64,000 nt of DNA from Theocolax elegans. Lineage: Eukaryota; Arthropoda; Insecta; Hymenoptera; Cerocephalidae. Under the pieces are notes generated by a model. It worked only from the letters and a program-made list of their open reading frames with translations, had not been told where the DNA came from and made no database searches. Position numbers and translations under genes: made by a program. The DNA lies in assembly GCA_026168455.1 (NCBI GenBank), contig CM047426.1, forward strand, positions 41,029,313 through 41,093,312. Reading direction: 5' to 3'. Numbering within the stretch: position 1 is the first letter of the stretch; every line of letters begins with the position of its first letter. This document shows, piece after piece, positions 34,205-46,038 of the stretch.

Positions 34205-34430
34205 ATATTAATTAGATTAATATAGAAATTTTGCCGGTCTTGCTGAGCTAGCGTCTAACGACTCTAAGAACTCCAAGTTGCTCGGTCGAAAAGGCACGAC
34301 AATTTGCCGCGTATCAATCCCGAGGACAACACGGCGAATTGTCGTGCCTTTTCGAGCGAGCAACTTCGAGTTCTTAGAGTCAATAGACGTTAGCTCAGCA
34401 AGACCGACGAAATTTCTATATTAATTTAAA
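34205..34430. repeat. Foldback with arms of about 100 bp
   Basis: The sequence from ATTAATATAGAAATTT (about 34217) through GACTCTAAGAACTC and AAAAGGCACGACAATT is repeated in inverted orientation up to about 34430 around a loop of about 20 bp near 34322. The arms differ by a few bases. Strong hairpin potential. Confidence 0.75.
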
Positions 34431-35469
34431 AACTTTTGCATGGGCGAGAAAAATTATATTTTTAAAAATATTAATTAGACTTAATTTGACAAGCAATCAA
34501 TGAAAATTTTAAGTATTTTGACAATATTTATTTTTTTCAATAACAAAAACTACTTGCGAAATAAACGCGACGCAAAGGATGCACACGAACTATAACAAAA
34601 ATAGTTCGAGTTAATTTAAAATTTTTAATTTGCTATTAAAAAAAATTTTAAGCTCAAATTTACAAAAAAAAAATTAATGAGTTAGAGCAACACTCATCCA
34701 ATGCTCGATTGTGAAAAATTAAACAAAAAAGATAATTTTAAATAAATGAAAGGCTCTATAATTTTTAAAAATTAAAAAATTCTTGCCTGTGAATTTCAAG
34801 ATATTATTCTCAACTAATATCTTACAGTGCGCTATGTTTACTATCGCGTGATGGATGGTTCCCCGCGTCGATTCTACTTTCGAAGTATCCTAAGGTCGAT
34901 ACAATCACTGACGCGCGTATAATTTTTCACTGCCGAAATTATACGCTATATTAATGAATATATTAATTTAATTATTAAATGATTCCAAATAATTTTTATT
35001 CAATAAACAACAAAATTAAGAATATTTATTCGCGCAAATTTTGTTAAACAAAAAAACATAAATTTTACTAATTTTATGAACTAAAAATTGTATCAAAAAT
35101 CGCGTCAAAATATTCGCTAAAAGAAAAAAATTGATTTGTAAATTTATACGCTTATTTACTAAATTTTAGTTCAATTCATCGATCTAATTTATGCGCTTCA
35201 CTTTACAATTTTATACAATCGAGTAACGGAATATTCTCAACTAACCGAAAAAAAATAAAGTACTAAAGAAACAAAAGTACTAAAATTAGAAAGAAAAAAC
35301 TAGAAAAAATACTTTTCTCACTTCTTCGAACCAGTTTACAACATGCTGTGAAAAAGCAACGTTTTTCTGCGCGGAACCTATATCATTCCCGACACCAGGA
35401 GTTTGGCGCTAGATGTAACCGAAATTTCTCTCTTTTTTATTGTTTTTAAATAATTCAATTCAAGTTTCC
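34431..35469. other. Very AT-rich interval
   Basis: No coding sequence. At 35380-35400 a GACACCAGGAGTTTGGCGC stretch resembles, on the minus strand, a retroelement primer-binding region, but nothing else supports this. Confidence 0.3.
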
Positions 35470-35523
35470 TTGTGAAAGTGTATTCCACAAGAGTGATTTT
35501 AATAGAAAAAAGGTGGAAAATAT

Positions 35524-37238
35524 GTGATAAATATTATGGTGATCTGTGCTGAACATAGTGACACTGATTTAACCTCTAGAGAAAATCCAAGAGTAGTATT
35601 ATGTGCATTAAAAAAAGAATTAGCTAACCAGAAAAGTGAAACTGAAAAAGCGAATAAGGAATATCATTTATTAAAATCAAAATATGATATACTAGAAAAT
35701 AAATATGATGAGTTGTTAAATAAAACTGGAAAAGTTGATGATGACGCAGTAGAAATGGATAATACATTTCATGTGAATGAAACGCGTATTGAAGCGTTAA
35801 AAAACAAAAATAGTTTATTAAAAGATTTAAATAATGAACTTAAAGATAAAAATTAATTATTACATCAATTATTGGACAAAGAAAAAATCTATTATAAAGT
35901 CAAATGTAAAATCTTATGCTAACGTGGCAGCAACCAAAGTTATGGTAACTTCAAATGAGCCAAAAAGAATACCTAAAATAATTATCAAGAAAAAGAATAA
36001 GGAGGACAAAATAAATTTAAAAGATAATGTTGTTAAATATTTAACGAAAGATAAATCTATACAAATCAAAAAATTAATTTTAATAATGAAAACGAAATAC
36101 ATATAAATTGTATGAACGTTGAAAGTACCAAAACAGCAAAGAAGGTATTGACATCTAAACTCGCTAACGCATGTAAAATTGAAAAAGAAGCTCTAGCTAA
36201 CCCAATAATAAAGATAGTAGGTATTGATAATTTATTTAAAATGGATGGAAAACTCATTGAAAATGACATGAATAGAAGAAACTTTACTAATTTTGAAATT
36301 AAGAGTAAAGTACTGAACTACCCTACTAAAAATTATGACGTGACCATCACGTGAGATTTTCGACCATTTTTCTACGTGATTATCACGTAGATGTCCACGT
36401 GATAATCACGTGATATATGAAAATTTTTGTTTTTTTAAAAATGTAATCTTAGACACGGAGTTGATGGGATGCAATTTCACAGAAACCGAACTGGCAATTC
36501 AGTTTTGACAAAAAAAATCCTTTATATGCCACGTTATTAATAAACGAGGCAAAGTAAAGGCATAGTATATGATCAAAGTTACTTTAACCTTCCTACTTTG
36601 CCTCCATATAAGCCCTACGCGCACGCTAATCTATAGCGGGTAACTGGCAGCCACCTATCGGTCGTAACTGGTAATACCGTGAGCAGGTGGAGTAGTCATA
36701 TTTCAAAACCGTTTCGTTGGATGTCCACGTGATAATCACGTGATAATTTTTAGTAGGGTACACTCTTAATAAAAGAACTGAAAAAACAACAGTCATATTG
36801 GAAATAACAGGTGAAATTCACAATTATATTAATGAAAACAGAAATAGATTATTTGTTGGATATCAAAATTGTAAAGTTTATGATGTAATAAACATCAAAC
36901 CTTGTTACAATTGCGGTAGATTTGGTCACAATTGTGATAAATGCAGAAATTCGACTATTTGCTTGAGGTATGCGGGTAAACATTCAATGAATAAGTGCAA
37001 AATTAATAATTTATGCTGTGCTAATTGTAAATTTATAACAGATAGCGAATCTTGTGAAATTTTAAAAACTAAGTTAAAAAATTATAAAAGTATGACAGAC
37101 TATGTAGTCAAACCTTATGTACCAAGATATGTAGGTAATGAAAAATACTACAGCAAAAACTATCAAAGCACAAACAATACACTCGCAAGAAACAATGGTA
37201 ATGAAGGAAAAAGGAAGCAATTAACATTATCGACGTAA
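35524..37238 (+). pseudogene. LINE ORF1 (gag-like) with RRM-like region and zinc knuckles
   Basis: 35524-35856 codes for a coiled-coil segment (LANQKSETEKANKEYHLLKS, leucine/lysine-rich heptads). After a frameshift, SYANVAATKV and RIPKIIIKKKNK introduce an RRM-like region that continues in 36112-36320. Beyond the 438-bp insertion, 36798-37238 has three knuckles: CYNCGRFGHNCDKC (CX2CX4HX4C), CLRYAGKHSMNKC (a Cys replaced by Tyr), and CCANC. This order, coil then RRM-like then CCHC, is usual for ORF1 of insect LINEs, which package the RNA. Confidence 0.75.
36319..36760. mobile_element. TIR element with CCCTACTA ends (438 bp), in LINE ORF1
   Basis: Positions 36321-36758 begin CCCTACTAAAAATTAT and end with its exact complement. 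TA is duplicated at the edges (36319-36320, 36759-36760). Near both ends are palindromic CACGTGATAATCACGTG blocks, with at least five CACGTG words. An internal inverted repeat (GAGGCAAAGTA / TACTTTGCCTC) lies at about 36546-36605. The LINE frame continues across it. Confidence 0.75.
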
Positions 37239-37299
37239 TCATTAAGTTCTAGATCAAGATTCGGCAGCACAACTTCAGTTTTTTAGATGAATAGTGACT

Positions 37300-37870
37300 T
37301 TAATATACAGAAAACAACATTTTGTTCATTTCAAGAATTGAACAATGTTATTAATTCAAATCAGAATTTAATTTTGTACAGAAACTTGGAATTTGATATG
37401 CCCTCCTACACAGTATACCAGGTTATAAAATTTACTATAATGAAAGTTATATAAATAAATCTGATGGAGTCGTTTTATATATACTAGAAAATTTAAATGA
37501 ATGTTTGGAAATTATTACTTCTGGTCGATTGAGAATATTAAATTCCAAGTTTAATATAAAAGATGAAAATATTATTATTTCCGCTCTATATAGCTCATCA
37601 TATGATTATCCTAAAACTGAATTTATACTTGACTTGAAAAACTTTATTAATTCATACGATTTTGGCAAACACCATATAATTGTATAGAAGACTTGAATAT
37701 AGACATATTAAATATAATAGTATTATTAGTCAAGAATTTTTAGAAAATTTACTTGAAAAAATGTATGTTCCTGGTTTTGTGGGTATATCTAGGCCGGCAG
37801 ATAACAATATACACTAAATGGTATATGCATAGATAATTTCTTCGTTAAAAGCAATTCCTTAAATATAATA
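37300..37870 (+). pseudogene. LINE endonuclease region, decayed
   Basis: Pieces of an APE-type endonuclease are spread over several frames: a YNESYINKSDGVVLYI stretch, then 37505-37687 (RLRILNSKFN, IIISALYSSSYDYPKTEFIL), followed by EDLNIDIL (the catalytic Asp-Leu-Asn motif). Several stops and shifts break it. Confidence 0.65.
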
Positions 37871-39424
37871 TATATATTAATTGCATTTCCGCCGACCATA
37901 TGTTTATCTGAAAATAAATTATAATAGATTAATTGCAACGACTAAGGAAACTAACTGGAATAAAATAACAGATATAATTAATAAAAAGAAAGCTACTGAT
38001 TCATTAATAACATTAATCAGTAATTGTGTTGAAAACTCTTATAGTAATAATACAAAAAAACAATACTGGTAAAAGCTTTATTAAACCTAGGAAAAATTGG
38101 ATTACAAATGCTATAATGGTATCTTGCAAGAAAAAAGAACAACTTTATAAAGCATGGCAAATGAATTTAAATAATGTCGAACTAAAAAATGAGTATAAAA
38201 ATTATGTTAAGATGCTAGATAAAATAATAAAAAATGCCAAATTTAAGTATGAAGAAAATTGTTTCTTAAAGAATAATAATAATCCAAAAAATTTATGGAA
38301 GTTGATTAATTGTAAATTGGGTAAAAATACGAGTAAAAATAATGAAATTGAATTCTTAACTGATGACGCTAATAATAGAATTACGGATAAAAAAGATATT
38401 GTAAATAATTTGAATGAGTTTTTTTGTAAAGTAGGTAAACAATTAAGCAATAAGATAAAATCTCCTAATGGTCCTAATCCTACTAGAATTCCTTTTAATG
38501 ATAAATCAATATTTTTAAACCCAACTACTAATGTGGAAATTAGGAATATAATCAATAATTTTAATAACAAATTGGGTGAGGTTGATAACATTTCTACGAT
38601 TATATTGATGAAATCAATAGAAACTTATATAAATGAACCTATTGTACATATTTTTAATAACTGTATAGAAATATCAATTTGGCCTATTGCATTTAAAAGA
38701 GCTGCAATAATTCCAATTTTTAAAGTGGGTAAAAAGAGTAAAGCTACAAATTATAGACCAATTTCATTAATCTCTAATATTGAAAAATTTTTTGAAAAAG
38801 TAATACATAATAGAATTTATAACTTTATAACAAAGCATAACTTACTAACATCAAATTAATTTGGTTTTATTAAAAACAAAGGTACAAAAGATGCTTTAAA
38901 TTATTTAACTAACATAATTTATAATTGTCTAGATAAAAGTAAACCAATAATAGCAACATTTTTAGATCTTGCCAAAGCTTTTGATACCGTTAATCATTCT
39001 ATTCTTTTAAATAAACTATATAACTATGATATCAGATGAAATGCCTTAAATTTACTTGATAGTTATCTTTCAATTCGGAAACAAGTAGTTAAAATATCCA
39101 AACATATAGTGAAACTCTTGTTCTAACTACCGGGGTACCGCAAGGTACAATATTAGGTCCATTATTCCCTACTAGCACACAACGTTGTAGCAACGTTGTG
39201 GCAACGTTGTTATAAAAGTTGTTGAAACGTTGGAGCAACGATATGTTCACTAAGATTTATGTAAGTTGCCACGATATGTGGAAATAACGTTGTGATAACG
39301 TTTGAGCAATGTTGAAAATGCCTTTGAAAAATGTATTTCATATAAAAATTTAAAAAATATTCTGGGCAAGGGAAGAAATACATTTTGAAATGCACAAAAT
39401 TTTAACTAATAAAAAAAAATTTTC

Positions 39425-39496
39425 AACCCGTGGGAATTGAACCTTGGATCTTTAGATCCAGAGACTTACTCTCTACCAACTGAGCTATTATGTCGT
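39425..39496 (-). ncRNA. tRNA-like module, left arm
   Basis: On the minus strand, TAGCTCAGTTGGTAGAG (a box A / D-arm match) is followed by GGATCTAAAGATCC and GGTTCAATTCC (box B). The acceptor ends do not pair, so this is tRNA-like rather than a functional tRNA gene. Confidence 0.6.
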
Positions 39497-39584
39497 TCCT
39501 GTCATTAAATTAACTTTTGGTTATAAACTACTATCAAATATGCTCCGAAATTAATAACCTAAAGTTAATTTAATGACAGGAACA

Positions 39585-39654
39585 GCAAAATAGCTCAGTT
39601 GGTAGAGAGCAAGCCTTCGGAGCTGAAGATCCGAGGTTCAATTTCCGCGAGTTG
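39585..39654 (+). ncRNA. tRNA-like module, right arm
   Basis: TAGCTCAGTTGGTAGAG at 39591-39607 and box B GGTTCAATTTCC at 39634-39645 are present. It is diverged from the left-arm copy in the anticodon region. No acceptor pairing. Confidence 0.6.
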
Positions 39655-40904
39655 AAAATTTTTATTTATTTTTTTTTATTATTTAAAATTTTGTGCATTT
39701 AAAAATGTATTTTTTCGCTTGCCCAGGACATTTTTTAAATTTTGACATGAAATACATTTTTCAAAGACATTTTCAACGTTGCTCAAACGTTATCACAACG
39801 TTATTTTCACCTATCACGGCAACTTACATAAATCTTAGCAGACATATCCCACGTTGTAGCAACGTTGCCCAACATTTCAACAACTTTTATAACAACGTTG
39901 TAACGTTGTCAAAACAACGTTGCCACAACGTTGCTACAACGTTGTGTGCTAGTAGGGTTATTTCTACTATATATTAATGATTTGCTACTAAATTAATATT
40001 CAGAAAACATGATTGCTTATGCAGATGATACTGTAGTTTTACGTACTGAGAATACATGGGAGTTAGCTGAAAATGCAATGAATAAATATCTTGACCATTT
40101 ATCTAGATGGTTATCTTTCAATAAACTATCGTTAAATGTTAACAAAACTGTATACGTAACTTTTGGAAAATATTGTGACAGTGTACCTACAAATGTTAAT
40201 ATAAAAATTAATAATAATAACTTAAATAGAGTTAACAGCTGCAAATATCTTGGGATTATAATTGACTTCAATATAAAATGGAACGAACACATAGAATATA
40301 TTGTAAATAAAACTAAGTACTTAACATATGTTTTTGCTAAATTCTCGAAGCTCCTAAAAACTGAAACTATAATTATTTTATATTATGCATTTTTCATAGT
40401 ATAGTAACGTATGGCATTATTTCATGGGGGGGGGGGGGTGCTTATAAAAATAATCTGAAGTTATTATCAAGTACGCAAGCCAGATTGCTTAAAAACAAAA
40501 GTAAAAATACATTTTTAATTAATAATTACCCACAAACCGTTGAACAAACATTTACGCTTGAATCTGTTGCTTTTCATTACATGAAATGACATAACATTCA
40601 TAAAAATAAAAATACAAATACAAGAAACAAAAGTATATTAATACCTAAAATATCTAAATCTGTAAGTAATAAGAATAGTTATATTGTTGCAATACGGATA
40701 CATAATGAAATTCCTAATAATTTAAGAAATTTAACAAATAGTAAAAAACATATTAGAAAAAAACTTAAAAATTGGATTCAATTAATTTTATAATAATTTT
40801 ATATGAACAAATATATATCAGGGAAACTAAACTGTGATAAATTTCAAAGCTATATAATCAAGATAGTAACTGTAGTAGAAAAATTCAAACTTTAAAAACA
40901 AAAA

Positions 40905-43206
40905 ATGCCTAAATCATTTGAAAAAATTTCAAGTTCTGCATTGGGAGTCCTGCAGGACTTTGTAGTAAGAAAACAGTTACTTATCGACTGTAACGCTGCA
41001 CTGGGGATCAGGGTGCAGGTTAATAAGGGTCAGCAATTTAACATTAAATAAATAGATGTTTATTAATAGGAATTATATAATAACTAAGGGGTGGGCACCA
41101 GCCGCGTTACTACGCGACAACTAGTCAGATAACTCGTGGGTTATCGCTGGTTATTGGAGCTTTACTCCGCAATTAATATTCCGGTTCGCTGTAGGGGAGA
41201 GGAAGGGAAAGAATGGGACCAGGATCTCGCACACACGTAATTCGGTACTCGGCGGTACTGTCGGCAGAGAGAGGTATTCACACACACCAACCTTTGCGAA
41301 GAATCCGGGACGCTTGGTCGGGAAGCTGTCGCTCTCTCTCTCTCTCTCTCTCTCTCTATCACACACTCTCGTTATTTCTCAAATATCCGGAACACCGGGG
41401 AGATTCGGCTTCTCACAACTCGAATGTATCCGTTCAGAACGGCGGACCGTAGAACTCTGGCTCTCGGCGTGCTCGAGAGCTCCGCGTTCGTACCGTGCGC
41501 CTGCGCAGTACGTACTCGTGCGCGGCACATCGATCTCGTATCGAGCGAGCGAGTCGATTACCGCAGTGTTCTGGCTGTAGCGGTGTACATATGCTGTGAG
41601 CGTAGGTTGACCTGGTGCTGTCTACGTATCGGGGGTGCTGTATACTTCTTTCCCGGTAACTATTGATTTTTTCCGTATTATCTGTCGTCAACTAATTTGT
41701 ACGGCGTTTCAGGTACAAAACTCACCCGCCGCTGCATCGCTGCTCGGAGCCGCGCCACCCCTCTCTCCTCGACGACGTGAACCTCGGTGAATGATAGCCG
41801 CCCCGTCGACAGCTCCAGGTAAATACTCTGTCATGGGTATTACGCAAGTATGCGTATTTATTTTATATACTGTGAAAGAGGTCTGCTATATACGTTGTTT
41901 ACGTATAACAACCTAACCTCATTCTGCTCTATACTGTTCCTTGTACAGCTGTAGTGTTTACATACAGCTGTATATATTCTTCCTTGCTCCTCGTCCTCTT
42001 AATGCGTACTTGTATTGATTACGTGGCTCTTTTACAGCTGTATATTGGTTGGCGTTGGAGGTTCCATAGCCTTCCTCCCGGATGGTGCCTCTTCGCCTAG
42101 TCTGCTGTTCTGTGGAGCTAAGGAGGGTCCTCGAGGCTTCCTTATTTATAGCCTCCTTGCTTTATCTGCTTGAGGGTGTTAAACCCGGAGGAGCCTACCT
42201 GATGCTGACCGAGCTCGTCCAGGGCCTTCAACGCCAGGACCATCCTAGTGCTTCGGCTGCTTATGTGTGCTGTGCTTGGTATAGGGTTTTACTCTGTGAG
42301 GGTAGGTAGGGCTTATTTACTGTGCGGGTAGGTAGGTGTTCGTTGTGGGTTCGATAGCTCGTTTCTTGACATGTGCAAAGCACATTGTCACACGACATAA
42401 GAACATATATTTGCTTTAAGGGTTTTTACTTAACAAATGGTAATCGATCTCATAGACGTATCTCCAATTATAATGCGTACAAAATGATTAACGTGAGTAC
42501 AAAAGAATACATATTTATTGTAACTGAAATTGGGAAAACATTAGTAAAAATGTATAAGCTTGAAGGGGACTATAAGAATACAACTTCGAAACTGAAAGAT
42601 AAAAGTGAGGAACAGGATATAAATCACAACTGCAACAGTGTAAATAATGTAAACATAAATAAATATTTTTCAAAATTTAGGCAAATAAATTTTGTGAAAG
42701 AATCAATAATACACAATGCTGATAAATCTAATGATAAATATGAACCTATTGAAAACGTATTTAAGAAAATAGATGATATGGTTTTTGAAAATGGTAAGAA
42801 AATGATTCCTCCACGTATAAAAGAGCATAAGATACCTCAACATAATCAAATTAGGATGTCGTATGGTGACCTAAATTACATAGGAAATGATAAAGTTATT
42901 TTGTATTTTGACAGAAGTATTAAAGGTAAACAAATTTTTACTAATTATGTGTATCCACTAAAACGGCAACCAGTTTATAAAGACATTGTTGTAGTTGATG
43001 ATATTGTTTTTACATCTACATGTAAATGTGACTCATCTAAACAGCACAAAGAAATGTTTCCTCACTTTAGAGTTAGTTGTGCAGTAGGGTTAACATGTCC
43101 TGCTAGATTAAACAGTATAGGAAAAATTGCTTTTGCTAGAAATATGAATGCGTCCATTGAAAGTTTTACAACAGCTAGATCAATGTTAATAAGATATTGG
43201 GTATAA
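40905..43206 (+). pseudogene. Unknown third ORF of the LINE (ORF3), split by a solo LTR
   Basis: ATG at 40905 opens a frame (MPKSFEKISSSALGVLQDFV) that runs to the CGAC duplication at 40985-40988. It resumes in frame at 42393 and is then open to 43206, giving about 298 codons in all. The second part begins DIRTYICFKGFYL, has a lysine-rich middle with many Asn, then a conserved block MSYGDLNYIGNDKVILYFDR, YPLKRQPVYKDIVVVDD and CKCDS, and ends with SCAVGLTCP. The only other copy in the window (15551-16282) also follows a LINE RT of the same type. I recognise no domain. Except for the LTR it appears undamaged. It is not an RNase H of the kind found in some LINEs. Confidence 0.65.
40985..42396 (-). 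mobile_element. Solo LTR (1404 bp) in ORF3
   Basis: The insertion (40989-42392) starts TGTAAC and ends GTCACA, so it has TG...CA ends with short inverted repeats, and CGAC is duplicated at both edges (40985-40988, 42393-42396). Four-bp duplications are usual for Gypsy elements. The interior is GC-rich, with a CT run at about 41332-41357 and splice-like sites near 41710 and 41820. The left end (GGGGATCAGGGT) resembles the terminal bases of the Gypsy LTR at 61944-62211, supporting a minus-strand orientation. No pol or gag sequence remains. Confidence 0.7.
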
Positions 43207-43411
43207 CGTCAAGCACTGTCCAGTATACTGGTGATACTGGTCCAGTGTAGGGCTTTATACATTACATTTAGTTTTAAGTTTTATTTAGTTATATTTTAGT
43301 TTCTAAACTATAGAATTAAGTTTTATGTCACTCTATGTACAGATAAATTAATTTTATCTCTATAGGTTTTTACTGCATATTTTTAATGTTTTGTAAATAT
43401 TGTTGGCTTAA

Positions 43412-43446
<35 letters not shown>

Positions 43447-43454
43447 AAAAAAAA

Positions 43455-43620
43455 CATTACTTGCTCGACGTATTTACTTATGAATAATATGGCATAATTC
43501 GAATTGAAAATTTTTTTAATGATTATCATGAGGCCTTATATCGTTATAGAGTTTAATATTAAAACGTGATTTTGCATTTATAACGTACATAATTAGTAAA
43601 TTAGAATGAACTTCCGAACC
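43455..43620. other. AT-rich non-coding interval
   Basis: No recognised feature immediately after the LINE tail. Confidence 0.35.
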
Positions 43621-43980
43621 CTAATAAAAAATGCCAGGTGAGATTTTATCCCAAAATCTCATATGACTTTTCAATTGGAACCCTGCTTAAAAATCCCAAC
43701 TAATAAGAAATGAATTTATCAGTATGGTGAGTCACTTTTTAACACTTTAAAACCTTTAATTAGCAGCTTTACCTGGGGGGGATGATGTTATCATTTAAAA
43801 AGTGACTCACCGTTGTTTCCCAAGAGTTTCCCAAAAAATTTGGTAATTTTCACTTCGAACGCTGCTTAAACTTCCTAAATAGTAAGAAAATATGCCAGTA
43901 TAGCTAGTGAGTCACTTTTTAAATGATAACAGCCCCCCCACAGGTAAGGTCGATAATTAAGGTTTTAAGGTTTCTGATTT
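43621..43980. repeat. Inverted and direct repeats around GTGAGTCACTTTTTAA
   Basis: The segment 43749-43811 recurs in inverted orientation at 43900-43965 (shared GTGAGTCACTTTTTAAATGATAA, GGGGGGG), and 43665-43742 recurs directly at 43847-43922. It is a small complex repeat, probably a foldback relic. Confidence 0.6.
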
Positions 43981-44351
43981 ACTTATTAGTTACACCCGAC
44001 GTGCATTTATGTGATTCGCGGGGTTTTTAAGAATCTGGAACTGGTGCAATATGTTAGGTTAGATATTCAAAATCGAAACGAAAAGCAAATTACTTTCTGC
44101 AACGAACATAGTTCTTGATGCAACTAAAAAAAACCCAAAAAAGTTAGAAAAGTTTTCAATTTAAGTCACTGACAGCTATTCAAATTTAAAAATAGAAATA
44201 AAATTTAATAAAGTTTTTCACACCTGTATTTGTTAATATCAATGAAAAAAACTTTTCTGTAAACTTGATTTACTTTTAATTTATATAATTAAATTGATAC
44301 ATTTTTTGACACGATAGTCTAAGAATTGTTGAATATTAAAGAATTAATAAA
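43981..44351. other. AT-rich non-coding interval
   Basis: No recognised feature. Confidence 0.35.
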
Positions 44352-46038
44352 TCAACACAAACTTTTAAATTATTTATTATTATTTTAGGTATTCACTTTA
44401 AATAACTCGTTTATTCATTATTTATGTCTGTAGAAAGTACTTTATAAAACACCTTCGACGAAGGTGTCAAACTTCGCAAGTATGGTTTCCAATCACACTT
44501 TCAAAAACGATGTCTGATAAAAAATTATTAATTTTTACTCCCATCTTTTTTCTACTTATTTTTCGTTTTTATAATTAGACATTTTATATATATTGCTTAA
44601 ACTGCATAAGTAGTTTCTGCTATTGAAAGTACTGAAATCAAAGTACAATCAACAAAATATTTTAAGGTAAGATTAAGTATAAGACTTAATGTTAACTCAT
44701 GAGACCTGTATATATCGTAACAGCGATTAATTTTTATTTGACTTCTGCAGTTAAACAAAGTACCAGCACTTGACAACTATTTATGATTAGAAAAAGAATA
44801 GATACGTTCAATTCCGAATTAGAAATATTACGTTTTAAACATTAGATTGCTTTATTTCAACTTTTTTAAAACTATTTTCAGTATACAAGAAAATTTTTTT
44901 TTTATATTTGAACGTTGTTCTTTTTTTGCTCCCGATTCGGTGCTAATCAGCGACGAAAGTCATACGATTTCTTGGCGAAGAAAGTATACAAGAGGATATT
45001 AGTAAATCATAAAAAACTTCTGAAACACCTAACCAACGGTGGTGCAAGTATTATTTTATTTAAAGAGAATAAAAAAGAGAGAAATTACTTTTTTATTAGT
45101 TTTGCAGAAATGAATATTATTATTATTATACAAAATTATTTATCTATTGCTGCAAGACACGGGAAGGATATACATTGTGTATTTAAAGAGAATAAAAAAG
45201 TAAGAAATTTATTTTTTATCAGTTTTGCAGAAATTAATAAAATTATTAAAAAATTATATTGCTTGTAGGACATGACTGATGTAGGACTAGTATTGAAATG
45301 TAAACTTGTAAGATACTTTTTTGAAAAAATGTTTGTTATCAATTTAAAAGATATTTGTATTTTTAAAAATAAATACTTGTTGATTGTACTTTGATTTCAG
45401 TACTTTCTATTGCAGAAACTTTTTATGGAGTTTCAGAAACAATATATGAATGTTTAATTAAAATACAATTTATGGTATGGTAAAAAATACTTGTCGATTA
45501 TTCCGCTTTGATTTCAGTACTTTCAATAGCAGAAACTACTTATGAAGTTTAAGCAAAATATATAAAATGTCTAATTATAAAAAAGAAAAATAAGTAGAAA
45601 AAAGATGGGAGTAAAAATTAATAATTTTTTATCAGACATCGTTTTTGAAAGTGTGATTGGAAACCATACTTGCGAAGTTTGACACCTTCGTCGTAGGTGT
45701 TTTATAAAGTACTTTCTACAGACATAAATAACGAATAAACGAGTTATTTAAAGTGAATACCTAAAATAATAATAAATAATTTAAAAGTTTGTGTTGATAT
45801 GGTACACAATACTTGTCGATTCCATTTTGATTTCAGTTCTTTCAATTGCAGAAATTTGTAAGAAATATTAAGCAACAATGTATAAGTGTTTAAGTAATAC
45901 ACAAATTTATGGCATGGTAAAAAATACTTGTTGATTATTCCGCTTTGATTTCAGTACTTTCAATAGCAGAAACTACTTATAAAGTTTAAGCAAAATATAT
46001 GTCTAATGACAAATCTGGTGATGACTAAAATGTCTAAT
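44352..46038. repeat. Foldback with arms of about 290 bp and internal repeat units
   Basis: 44352-44646 and 45506-45797 are inverted copies (AACACAAACTTTTAAATT ... GAAAGTACTGAAATCAAAG). The same units, about 110 bp apart, recur at 45378, 45490, 45800 and 45920 in direct orientation (TTTGATTTCAGTACTTTCAA). Between the arms, 44915-45268 has an open frame of 117 codons containing two copies of a KENKK.RN.FFISFAE.N segment; it may be only a translated repeat. The array continues beyond the copia insertion at 53460-53990. Confidence 0.65.

Larger units (their letters stand above)
39162..39962. mobile_element. Foldback element with CCCTACTAG ends (791 bp), in LINE RT
   Basis: Element 39167-39957, with ends CCCTACTAGCACACAACG and its complement; TTATT lies on both sides (39162-39166, 39958-39962). 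The arms are built of ACGTTG-type words and are inverted copies across the whole length. Each arm carries a tRNA-like module, one per strand (39425-39496 minus, 39585-39654 plus). The RT motif ...LGPL | LF continues across the insertion. Confidence 0.8.
37881..40794 (+). pseudogene. LINE reverse transcriptase
   Basis: 38026-38859 carries the RT fingers (FKRAAIIPIFKVGKK, NYRPISLISNIEKFFEKVI). A TAA replaces the expected Gln before FGFIKNKGTKDAL. The palm motif FLDLAKAFDTVNHSIL follows at about 38960. After the insertion at 39167-39957, the frame 40009-40404 has AYADDTVVL, the intact catalytic site, and KYLGIIIDFNIKWNEHIEYI (thumb). A degraded C-terminus ends at about 40794 after KKLKNWIQLIL. 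The catalytic motifs are preserved, but stops prevent translation as one protein. Confidence 0.85.
35470..43454 (+). mobile_element. Near-full-length CR1/Jockey-like LINE with three ORF regions
   Basis: Order: ORF1 (35524-37238), endonuclease (about 37300-37870), reverse transcriptase (37881-40794), an unknown third ORF (40905-43206), a short 3' UTR and an (AAAT)n tail (43411-43454). Three later insertions interrupt it: TIR elements at 36321-36758 and 39167-39957, and a solo LTR at 40989-42392. Without them the LINE would be about 5.3 kb. The coding frames carry several stops and shifts. The family name is inferred from the motifs; I cannot assign the clade with certainty. Confidence 0.7.

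Noticed and set aside
35380..35420. Gypsy primer-binding site on the minus strand
   Set aside because: TGGTGTCGGGAATG is only a loose match and no LTR end was found beside it.
39425..39654. Functional tRNA genes
   Set aside because: The box A and B sequences match, but the acceptor stems do not pair and the anticodon arms are irregular.
41213..41691. Overlapping open frames on both strands around a CT repeat
   Set aside because: They lie inside the solo LTR and owe their length to GC-rich, low-complexity sequence; there is no domain or conservation.
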